7,497 nucleotides of DNA, from assembly GCA_016789785.1 (NCBI GenBank), contig JAEUQE010000327.1:1-7497 (forward strand), given 5' to 3'. The notes beneath the pieces were generated by a model. That model did not search any database and was not told where the DNA came from. It saw only the letters and a list, made by a program, of their open reading frames with translations. Positions 1 to 5,567 of the stretch are shown here, piece by piece. The position numbers and the translations under genes were made by a program. Position 1 is the first letter of the stretch. The number at the start of each line of letters is the position of its first letter. The DNA is from Bryobacterales bacterium (GTDB lineage Bacteria > Acidobacteriota > Terriglobia > Bryobacterales > Bryobacteraceae).

Positions 1-316
1 CTCACAGTCTACCCGAAGTGCCTCCTCTCAAAAAAGCCGCACCATTCGCACATCGCTACAGATTCCTGCTCAGAGCCCAAGATTGAACTGCTGAAACCGG
101 GCGGCCGGCGCGAAGACCAGTGAGTTGGAATCGTGTCGTGCCTCTGCGCTTGCTTCGCTGTACTCCTGGTTGCCCTTACTGCACGGAGTTACCAGGAAAG
201 AAGAGCCTTCGGCTTGAACTCTCTGCGTTCACGTGTACCTCTCCCCCTTTTCGTTAGTCGGGGAGGAAGTTCGGGGTTGAGTGACCGGCGAGAACATATC
301 TTCCGTGTGGTATTTT

Positions 317-344
317 TTGTAACTATCTTTGCGCGCTCCATAAT
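317..344 (+). promoter_or_regulatory. Candidate sigma70-type promoter for the nuclease gene
   Basis: TTGTAA at 317-322 (4 of 6 matches to the -35 consensus) is separated by 16 bases from CATAAT at 339-344 (5 of 6 matches to the -10 consensus), inside the AT-richest part of the upstream region. Transcription would begin near 351, giving an untranslated leader of roughly 26 nt before the ATG at 377. This is a consensus match by eye only. A second, perfect TATAAT lies further downstream at 366-371 and may be used instead. Confidence 0.35.
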
Positions 345-365
345 ACTAACTCGGAAACCAGCCGA

Positions 366-371
366 TATAAT
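366..371 (+). promoter_or_regulatory. Perfect TATAAT -10 box next to the nuclease start
   Basis: TATAAT occurs at 366-371, only five bases before the ATG at 377. If it works as a -10 element, the first transcribed base would be at about 377-378, so the message would be essentially leaderless. No -35-like hexamer is seen 16-18 bases upstream, and no Shine-Dalgarno sequence precedes the gene. Both fit a leaderless start but prove nothing. The alternative is that this is simply AT-rich leader of a transcript starting near 351. Confidence 0.3.
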
Positions 372-376
372 AAGTG

Positions 377-1117
377 ATGGCACACGAAAAAGCACTTCTA
401 CTCATGGTTCTCCCAGTGGTACTGATGGCTCAATCCAGCCGCCATGGGGTTCCGGCCTGTAACGAGAGAGGAGAAGAACTGGCCGACCGCACTTATTTCG
501 TCCTCTGCCATAGCGCTAATCTTAAAGTGCCCGTGTGGGTGGGTTATGAGCTGAAGCCGGAGCATCTCAGAAGCCACGCAACGGGCCGTCCGCGATTCCG
601 CCGTGACACACAGCTTACCCACACCGGCGCCACTGACTCGGACTACGCCGGCAGCGGTTACTCCCGTGGCCACATGGCGCCCGCCGCGGACTTCGCTTGG
701 TCGACAGAAGCCCTGCACTCGACTTACGTGCTGTCCAACGCGGTTCCCCAGTTACAGAGCGTCAACGGCGGTCCGTGGGTGAGACTGGAAAACGCAATCC
801 GCCGCCTGGCTCGCGACGCAGATGTGATCCACGTGTTCAGCGGTCCAGTCTTCGACCACGACGCGGGCGTCATTGGGAAGGGCGGAGTGGCAGTACCTAC
901 GCACTTCTTCAAGGCCGTGCTGGTGGAGCAGTCGGGCCGCCGGATGATGTATGCGGCAATCGTTCCAAACACACCCACTTCGCATCCGATGAGCCAGTTC
1001 TTCGTGAGTGTTGAGGAAGTGGAACTTCGCACGGGTCTCGACTTGTTCAGCAGTCTGGAGGACGACGAGGAGCACCGACTGGAGTCGTACCAAGCGCCTT
1101 GGCCTACCGTACGCTGA
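377..1117 (+). CDS. Exported DNA/RNA non-specific endonuclease (NUC1/EndoG superfamily)
   Basis: This 246-residue protein is predicted to be a sugar-non-specific nuclease of the beta-beta-alpha-metal (Serratia nuclease/EndoG) fold, cutting DNA and RNA with a divalent metal. The active-site block GSGYSRGHMAPAADF has the general-base His at residue 99. It is followed by LSNAVPQ (Asn121) and NGGPWVRLE (Asn130, Trp134, Glu138), matching the SN-x-PQ and N-x-G-x-W-x-x-LE signatures of the family, where the Asn coordinates the metal. The usual DRGH reads SRGH, so the first acidic residue is Ser, but the catalytic His and Arg remain. The N-terminus is signal-peptide-like: Lys5, then LLLMVLPVVLMA and likely cleavage around Ala-Gln-Ser near residues 18-20. 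Cys28 and Cys44 could form a disulfide outside the cytoplasm. The ATG at 377 was chosen; an in-frame GTG lies directly before it at 374. No clear ribosome binding site is visible. Probable role: nutrient scavenging from extracellular nucleic acids, or general periplasmic/secreted nuclease. No immunity-protein gene is seen beside it. Confidence 0.88.
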   Translation: MAHEKALLLMVLPVVLMAQSSRHGVPACNERGEELADRTYFVLCHSANLKVPVWVGYELKPEHLRSHATGRPRFRRDTQLTHTGATDSDYAGSGYSRGHMAPAADFAWSTEALHSTYVLSNAVPQLQSVNGGPWVRLENAIRRLARDADVIHVFSGPVFDHDAGVIGKGGVAVPTHFFKAVLVEQSGRRMMYAAIVPNTPTSHPMSQFFVSVEEVELRTGLDLFSSLEDDEEHRLESYQAPWPTVR

Positions 1118-1143
1118 GGCGGAATGGCCCTTCCCAAAACGCC

Positions 1144-1185
1144 GCCCGGCAGCGTCGGTGAGAGACCCCGCTCAAACTGCCGGGT
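1144..1185 (+). terminator. Hairpin downstream of the nuclease gene, no U-tract
   Basis: CCCGGCAG at 1145-1152 is perfectly complementary to CTGCCGGG at 1177-1184, with a G-U pair extending the stem outward (1144/1185). The 24-nt interior can form a small GGT/ACC inner stem. It starts 27 bases after the nuclease stop codon, where a transcription terminator is expected. The bases that follow (TCCATCATTCG) are not a T-run, so classical intrinsic termination is doubtful. It may be a 3'-end stabilising hairpin or chance. Confidence 0.35.
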
Positions 1186-1238
1186 CCATCATTCGTAAAG
1201 TCTGCGCAGCGGCCTCCGAGTAAGTGGTGGCCTACGCT

Positions 1239-1318
1239 CCTGTCGCGAGGTGCGTGACATCCCCCAGTTACATTCATTGCCGCGGTGGGTGATTTCGCAT
1301 AGGTCACGCCTGTCGCGA
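1239..1318. repeat. Pair of 10-bp direct repeats, CCTGTCGCGA
   Basis: CCTGTCGCGA occurs at 1239-1248 and again at 1309-1318. Each copy contains the palindrome TCGCGA, and the copies start exactly 70 bp apart. They lie in the non-coding region ahead of the permease gene, so they could be paired regulator binding sites. A chance pair in GC-rich DNA is also possible. Confidence 0.3.
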
Positions 1319-1356
1319 ACTTCCGCTGGAGGGCACTGAATCCCAACTGCGAACAC

Positions 1357-1380
1357 TTCCGCAGCCCGTGAGCTGCGGAA
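1357..1380. repeat. 8-bp inverted repeat upstream of the permease gene
   Basis: TTCCGCAG at 1357-1364 and CTGCGGAA at 1373-1380 are perfect reverse complements around an 8-nt loop (CCCGTGAG). The element ends 56 bases before the permease ATG. Position and symmetry suit an operator or a leader hairpin. There is no following T-run on the plus strand, so it does not look like an intrinsic terminator. Confidence 0.4.
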
Positions 1381-1436
1381 TCTCTGTGATGTGTCGTGGC
1401 ACTCCGCGTGCATTCGTTGATTCGGGACTTATCGCA

Positions 1437-3890
1437 ATGCACACACTTGTTTCCGATTTCCGGCACGGTGTTCGCCTGCTGGCCAAGCACCCCGGCTTCA
1501 CTTTGGTTGCGGTTTCCACGCTCGCCATCGGCATCGCCTCCACGACGACGGTGTTCAGTTGGATTGACACCATCCTGTTGCGGCCGTTCCCCGCTGTTCC
1601 GGCGGCTGACGGGTTGGCGGCGCTCGAACTGGTGACGGCTGGTGCTCCCTCGGGAGCTACTCGCCTCGCGTACCGCGAATATCAGGACTTTCGAGATCAT
1701 ATGAAGACCACTGCGGGGATGGCGGCGCGTCAGGAGCAGGTGTTCAGCGCCGGATATGTCGCCGATGGAAAACCGGTTTGGGGCGAGGCGGTTTCCTCGA
1801 ACTACTTCGATGTGCTGGGTGTGCGGCCATGGATCGGGAACGCCTTCTCCACTCAGCAGTGCGGCGATAGTGCTGGTACCTGCCCGGTGGTTGTCGTGAG
1901 TTACTCGTTCTGGCGCGACCGCCTGGGGGGACAGCCCGCTTCGCTGGGAAAGACGCTGCGCGTGAACCGCCGGGAACTGACTGTGATTGGAGTAACCCCG
2001 CCTGACTTTCGGGGTACCGTCACCGGCTTACGTTCGGACTTATGGGTGCCGCTGACGATGAGCGCGGAACTCGGGTTAGGCGCCAAAACTTTGACGGATC
2101 GCGGGGTCCGCGGACTGGATGTGCTGCTGCGGCTCCCACCGCGCGTCGCCATCGCGGAATGCCGCGCCGAGGCTGAGGCGACGGCTCGGCAACTGGCAGT
2201 GATGTATCCCACCACGAACCGTAATGTCTCTGCCACTGTGGTTTCTGTCGGTGAGATGCGGTCCGGCGCGGCGGCGCTGCTGCGCTTGCCCCTCCGAATC
2301 CTGATGGCGGTTTCTCTCCTGGTCCTCTTAATTGTCTGCGCCAATCTGGCGAACTTACTTCTGGCCCGTTCGGTTTCGCGTATGCGGGAACTAAGTTTAC
2401 GGCTGGCCCTTGGCGCAGGACGCTGGCGGCTCGCAGGAATGCTGATCGGCGAAACGCTGCCTCTGGCGGTCGCGGGCCTTTCGGCGGGTCTGCCGCTGGC
2501 CTTCTGGATGGCCGACCTGTTGCCGGCGCTGGTCCCGCAAATCGGTGTTCCTTTGGCCGTCGAAGTTACTCCGGATTCCCGCATTCTCGCGTTCTCAGCT
2601 TCCGCGGCATTGGTGGTGGTCTTGCTTTCCACGCTTGCCCCTTTGTTGTTGTCCCTGCGGGCGGACGTGAACACGACGTTGAAAGAAGGCGGGCGAGGCA
2701 TGCTGCAAGGAAGACAGTCGTTTCGAACTCAAAGCCTGCTGGTGATGTCGCAGGTTGCCCTGGCGTCCGTGTCACTGGTTACCGCAGTGCTGTTTCTCCA
2801 GAGTTTTCGCAACGCCCGCGGCATCCATCCGGGGTTTGACCGGGACAATGTGCTACTGGCGCGATTCTATGTGTCCGCTTCACGCTACTCCCCGGAACAA
2901 ATGCACCAGTTCTTTCGCAATCTCTCAGACAGAGTAACATCCGCGCCTGGAGTGTTGAGTGCGGGTTATGGCGACTACGCGCCTCTGGGCTCCAATGCAG
3001 GACCATACACCACGGTACAAGTGGAAGGATACACACCACAGAAGGAAGACCTGATGATGGTCAGCGAGAACCTGATCGCTCCCGGTTATCTGGACACGCT
3101 GGGGATTCCGCTTGTGGAAGGGCGCGGCTTCAACGACCGGGACACACCTGACCGGCCTCCGGTGCTGATCGTGAGCCAGGCATTCGCCAGGAAATTCTAC
3201 GGCGCGGCTAGTCCGCTCGGGCGGCGTGTATTTGCCTGGGGGAAGTGGCGGACGATTGTTGGCATGGCTCGCGACAGCAAACATTTCGATCCGGCCGAAT
3301 CCGCGGTGCCTTACTTCTACTCGCCGATGATTTACAGCCGCAACTCGAGCGCGAATGTTTATTTCGTCGTGCGCACGACCGGAGATCCGCAAACCGCCAT
3401 TCCCATCCTGCGCCGGGAGGCTATGGCCTTGGATCCCGACGCGATGGCGATGCAGCCCATGCCGCTCAAGGAGTGGACCGATGTGACGCTCCTGCCGCAG
3501 AAATTGGCCGCGCGTCTAATGTCGGCTCTGGGTCTGATAGCGCTTCTGCTCGCCGCCGCCGGCCTGTACGCAACCATGGCCTACGCGGTTGCGCAGCGGA
3601 CTCGCGAGATCGGGATTCGAATGGCGCTGGGCGCCAGCATGCGGGCTGTGTTGAACCGCGTCCTGGGGCAGGGTCTGCGGGGAACGGTCATCGGACTGGC
3701 CGTTGGACTCCTGGGCGCGGCTGCAGCGGCCCGCTTCATCCAAAGCATGTTGGTTCAGGTCAGCGCGTGGGATCCCCTGGCCTTCGGCGCCACTGCCGGC
3801 TTCCTGGCCTTGGTGGCGTTGGCGGCCTGTGCCGCGCCTGCATGGAAAGCCGCCAGAATCGATCCGCTCCATGCGCTGAGGGAGGAATGA
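1437..3890 (+). CDS. ADOP-type duplicated MacB/FtsX permease
   Basis: This 817-residue membrane protein has the architecture of the acidobacterial duplicated orphan permeases: two MacB-like units fused in one chain. Hydrophobic segments lie near residues 21-43, 286-310, 334-367, 382-407, 433-455, 692-718, 743-767 and 780-799, eight in all (4+4). Two large extracytoplasmic domains fill about 44-285 and 456-690; the first contains [18 protein letters not shown] and [13 protein letters not shown], classic MacB_PCD sequence. Each half has the FtsX coupling-helix motif that would face an ATPase: [12 protein letters not shown] (317-328) and [12 protein letters not shown] (723-734). The C-terminus [16 protein letters not shown] is typical. 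Cys142 and Cys149 could pair in the first extracytoplasmic domain. No ABC ATPase gene is adjacent, as expected for an orphan permease, so energy source and substrate are unknown; related MacB systems export peptides, antibiotics or lipoproteins by mechanotransmission. The frame is open upstream to 1368, but homology begins at [22 protein letters not shown], so the ATG at 1437 is preferred; only a weak GGGAC precedes it. Confidence 0.9.
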   Translation: MHTLVSDFRHGVRLLAKHPGFTLVAVSTLAIGIASTTTVFSWIDTILLRPFPAVPAADGLAALELVTAGAPSGATRLAYREYQDFRDHMKTTAGMAARQEQVFSAGYVADGKPVWGEAVSSNYFDVLGVRPWIGNAFSTQQCGDSAGTCPVVVVSYSFWRDRLGGQPASLGKTLRVNRRELTVIGVTPPDFRGTVTGLRSDLWVPLTMSAELGLGAKTLTDRGVRGLDVLLRLPPRVAIAECRAEAEATARQLAVMYPTTNRNVSATVVSVGEMRSGAAALLRLPLRILMAVSLLVLLIVCANLANLLLARSVSRMRELSLRLALGAGRWRLAGMLIGETLPLAVAGLSAGLPLAFWMADLLPALVPQIGVPLAVEVTPDSRILAFSASAALVVVLLSTLAPLLLSLRADVNTTLKEGGRGMLQGRQSFRTQSLLVMSQVALASVSLVTAVLFLQSFRNARGIHPGFDRDNVLLARFYVSASRYSPEQMHQFFRNLSDRVTSAPGVLSAGYGDYAPLGSNAGPYTTVQVEGYTPQKEDLMMVSENLIAPGYLDTLGIPLVEGRGFNDRDTPDRPPVLIVSQAFARKFYGAASPLGRRVFAWGKWRTIVGMARDSKHFDPAESAVPYFYSPMIYSRNSSANVYFVVRTTGDPQTAIPILRREAMALDPDAMAMQPMPLKEWTDVTLLPQKLAARLMSALGLIALLLAAAGLYATMAYAVAQRTREIGIRMALGASMRAVLNRVLGQGLRGTVIGLAVGLLGAAAAARFIQSMLVQVSAWDPLAFGATAGFLALVALAACAAPAWKAARIDPLHALREE

Positions 3891-3928
3891 CTCCCGGCCT
3901 TTATCCGCTGCAGCGCCGCCCGCTGCGA

Positions 3929-3937
3929 TGCTACATT
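3929..3937 (+). promoter_or_regulatory. Extended -10-like element before the isomerase gene
   Basis: TG-C-TACATT at 3929-3937 matches the extended -10 form TGnTAnnnT and lies in the 56-base gap between the permease stop and the isomerase ATG. It ends nine bases before the ATG at 3947, so transcription would begin within a few bases of that start. No good -35 hexamer is seen, and the gene could equally be read through from the permease. If real, it supports the 3947 start and gives the downstream pair its own promoter. Confidence 0.3.
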
Positions 3938-3946
3938 CAGAAAGTC

Positions 3947-4864
3947 ATGCAACTCGGTTTCGTCACTGCCATCCTGCCCGACCTCTCTTTCGAAGAGGTA
4001 GTCGATTTCGCTGCCGCCAATCGCTTCACCGCCATCGAAGTGATGTGCTGGCCCAAGGGAAAAGCGGAGCGCCGCTATGCCGGCGTCACGCACATCGACG
4101 TGGGCACGCTGAACGCCGAGGAGGCAGCGCGCATCAACGAACTCACTCGCGCCAAGGGCGTGGTCATCAGCGGACTTGGCTACTATCCGAATCCACTTGC
4201 ACCTGACGAAGCCGAAGCGAACACCTACGTGGAGCACATCCGGAAGGTAATCAGCGCCGCGAAACTGCTTGGTCTCGGAGTAGTGAACACGTTCGTCGGC
4301 CGCGACTGGACGAAGTCCGTCGACGACAACTGGCCTCGATTCCTTGCCACCTGGAAGCCGCTCATCGCCTACGCGGAAGATCATGGTGTGAAGATCGGCA
4401 TCGAGAATTGCCCCATGCTTTTCACGAAAGACGAGTGGCCCGGCGGCAAGAATCTCGCCACCACCCCGCGCATCTGGCGCCGCATGTTCGAAGACATTCC
4501 GAGCCCCAATTTCGGTCTGAACTTCGATCCCTCGCACCTGATCTGGCAGCACATGGATTATGTGAAGGCGATCCACGAGTTCGGCCCGCGCTTTGTCCAC
4601 GTGCACGCCAAGGACGCGCGCATCGACTACGACCGCCTGAATGAAGTCGGCATCCTGGCGCATCCAAACGAATATCACACGCCGAAGATACCCGGCCTCG
4701 GTGACGTGAACTGGAGCAAGTTCTTCTCAGCGCTGACCGAGACCAGCTACAAAGGTCCGGTCTGCATTGAAGTGGAGGATCGTGCGTTTGAAGGGACGCT
4801 CGAATCGCGGAAGGAATCGCTCCGCCAGAGTGGCCGCTATCTGAGCCAGTTCATCGGAGCCTGA
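3947..4864 (+). CDS. Sugar phosphate isomerase/epimerase-like TIM-barrel protein
   Basis: The 305-residue product belongs to the AP_endonuc_2/xylose-isomerase-like TIM-barrel superfamily, which includes hydroxypyruvate isomerase, IolE, IolI and ketose 3-epimerases. It begins [23 protein letters not shown], a typical first strand and helix. Candidate metal ligands sit where the family has them: Glu153 (IGIENCPM), Asp194 with His197 (NFDPSHLIW), His218/His220 (FVHVHAKDA) and Glu275 (CIEVEDR). The [22 protein letters not shown] block (31-52) recalls a bacterial subgroup annotated only as sugar phosphate isomerase/epimerase, so the exact substrate is not known. It is cytoplasmic, with no signal peptide or membrane segment. 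An alternative in-frame ATG at 3887 overlaps the permease stop (ATGA) and has GAGG five bases upstream, adding 20 residues (MTPGLYPLQ...). I prefer 3947 because the added residues lie outside the recognisable fold, but co-translation from 3887 is possible. The stop overlaps the next start, indicating one operon. Confidence 0.85.
   Translation: MQLGFVTAILPDLSFEEVVDFAAANRFTAIEVMCWPKGKAERRYAGVTHIDVGTLNAEEAARINELTRAKGVVISGLGYYPNPLAPDEAEANTYVEHIRKVISAAKLLGLGVVNTFVGRDWTKSVDDNWPRFLATWKPLIAYAEDHGVKIGIENCPMLFTKDEWPGGKNLATTPRIWRRMFEDIPSPNFGLNFDPSHLIWQHMDYVKAIHEFGPRFVHVHAKDARIDYDRLNEVGILAHPNEYHTPKIPGLGDVNWSKFFSALTETSYKGPVCIEVEDRAFEGTLESRKESLRQSGRYLSQFIGA
4856..4859 (+). promoter_or_regulatory. Shine-Dalgarno GGAG for the DUF218 gene
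   Basis: GGAG within the last codons of the isomerase gene lies four bases before the ATG at 4864, which shares its A with the isomerase TGA (TGATG). This fixes the start of the DUF218 gene and suggests translational coupling by ribosome re-initiation. Confidence 0.6.
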
Positions 4865-5562
4865 TGGATTTCGAGACTCTGGTGCTGGTGGCGGGGCATT
4901 CGGTTCCTCATCGCTTCGATGCGCTCGATCGCGACGAGGGCTGGTACCTGAAACACTTTCAGTCTGGAGAAGGTCACTACTACGTCGAGCACGCGCGCGC
5001 GGGTGTGCGCGTTGCCGCCGATGATCCGCTGGCGCTGCTGATCTTCGCCGGCGGGCAGACCGATGAGCGTGCGGGGCCCCGAAGTGAGGCACAGGGTTAC
5101 TGGCTGATTGCGGACCACTACGGATGGGAAGGGCATGTGGAGGTGCGGGCGCGCGCGACCACCGAAGAGTTCTCGCTCGATTCGTTTCTCAACTTGCTTT
5201 ACGGGCTGTGCCGGTTCCGCGAATTCACCGGGCACTATCCTCGCCATGTCACCGTGGTGGGATGGGCGTTCAAGGGAGCACGCTTCGATTTTCATCGCGA
5301 GTCGCTGCGCTTCCCAAGACAGCGGTACACCTACGTTGGCGTCAACGACCCTGAAGACGTGGCCAACGCGAGCAAGTTCGAAGCGATGCGCCTTGAGGAT
5401 TTCCGTCGCGATCCCTATGGCCGTTCGTCCGAACTGCGGGCCAAGCGCGAAGCCCGCAATCCGTTTCATCGCCGTCATGGCTATGTGGAAAGCTGTCCGG
5501 AACTGTTCGATCTGCTAAAACATGAAGGACCGGAAATGTTCTCGGGTCCTCTACCGTGGTAG
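4864..5562 (+). CDS. DUF218 (YdcF/ElyC/SanA-like) protein, eukaryote-type layout
   Basis: This 232-residue protein resembles the DUF218 superfamily, whose bacterial members include YdcF, SanA and ElyC, Rossmann-like proteins of poorly known biochemistry tied to envelope homeostasis. Visible blocks: VLVAGHSV (7-14), first strand and turn; LLIFAGGQT (58-66), matching the family's SGG region; AGPRSEAQGYW (70-80), with the conserved SEA; TEEFSLDSFLNLL (100-112), corresponding to the T..NA.....L helix of YdcF relatives; CRFREFTGHYP (116-126); VVGWAFKGARF (131-141); and RNPFHRRHGY (198-207) with a C-terminal FSGPLPW. As I recall, this order of blocks, and especially the RNPF and LPW endings, matches stand-alone fungal and plant DUF218 proteins more closely than E. 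coli members. There is no signal peptide or membrane anchor, unlike SanA and ElyC, so it should be cytosolic. It is coupled to the isomerase gene, which suggests a shared pathway, perhaps with a sugar or phosphorylated substrate; that is inference. Its stop lies 5 bp from the convergent symporter stop. Confidence 0.75.
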   Translation: MDFETLVLVAGHSVPHRFDALDRDEGWYLKHFQSGEGHYYVEHARAGVRVAADDPLALLIFAGGQTDERAGPRSEAQGYWLIADHYGWEGHVEVRARATTEEFSLDSFLNLLYGLCRFREFTGHYPRHVTVVGWAFKGARFDFHRESLRFPRQRYTYVGVNDPEDVANASKFEAMRLEDFRRDPYGRSSELRAKREARNPFHRRHGYVESCPELFDLLKHEGPEMFSGPLPW

Positions 5563-5567
5563 GACGC

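Larger units (their letters stand above)
1..376. other. Intergenic region without a supportable gene
   Basis: I see no convincing gene here. All three forward frames are open for about 80 to 120 bases from the left edge; the longest ends at a TGA at 121-123 and would give a 40-residue tail with no recognisable motif, so a clipped upstream gene cannot be excluded. A GTG-started frame from 133 runs into the nuclease gene but is Arg/Ser-rich past a short hydrophobic start, and lacks a clear ribosome binding site. CTCCCC at 241-246 and GGGGAG at 260-265 form a 6-bp inverted repeat with a 13-nt loop and no T-run on either strand. From about 300 onward the sequence becomes clearly AT-richer, as expected of a promoter region for the nuclease. 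Confidence 0.6.
1118..1436. other. Non-coding stretch between nuclease and permease genes
   Basis: These 319 bases hold no supportable gene; frames crossing them are Arg/Ser-rich with no family resemblance. The region contains three visible elements: an inverted repeat just after the nuclease stop, a 10-bp direct repeat (CCTGTCGCGA at 1239-1248 and 1309-1318, starts exactly 70 bp apart) and an 8-bp inverted repeat shortly before the permease start. It presumably contains the nuclease terminator and the permease promoter. I could not find a convincing -35/-10 pair for the permease. No padR-type regulator gene, often seen beside ADOP genes, is present. Confidence 0.6.

Noticed and set aside
1..123. 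Open frame from the left edge to a TGA at 121-123, possible C-terminal tail of an upstream gene
   Set aside because: Only 40 codons, other forward frames are also open for 80 bases or more, and the translated tail shows no recognisable motif. Sequence to the left is needed.
133..462. GTG-started 109-residue frame with a hydrophobic N-terminus
   Set aside because: It overlaps the nuclease gene by 86 bases, lacks a clear ribosome binding site, turns Arg/Ser-rich and resembles no family I know. The overlap region is clearly coding in the nuclease frame.
377..1117. Nuclease as the toxin of a toxin-immunity or phage-defence system
   Set aside because: It has an ordinary signal peptide and no toxin-delivery domain, no small immunity gene follows, and no defence genes are nearby. 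A scavenging or housekeeping exported nuclease is simpler.
1104..1700. 198-residue minus-strand frame covering the permease leader
   Set aside because: Composition is Arg/Ser/Gly-rich low complexity, with more than a third of it antisense to the conserved permease start. It looks like a shadow frame of GC-rich DNA.
1901..2701. 266-residue minus-strand frame inside the permease gene
   Set aside because: Ser/Arg/Thr/Pro-rich reading opposite conserved MacB/FtsX sequence, so a shadow frame.
3755..4678. 307-residue minus-strand frame antisense to the isomerase gene
   Set aside because: It mirrors the codon pattern of the sense gene, crosses the permease-isomerase boundary and shows no domain. 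The sense strand carries clear metal-site motifs.
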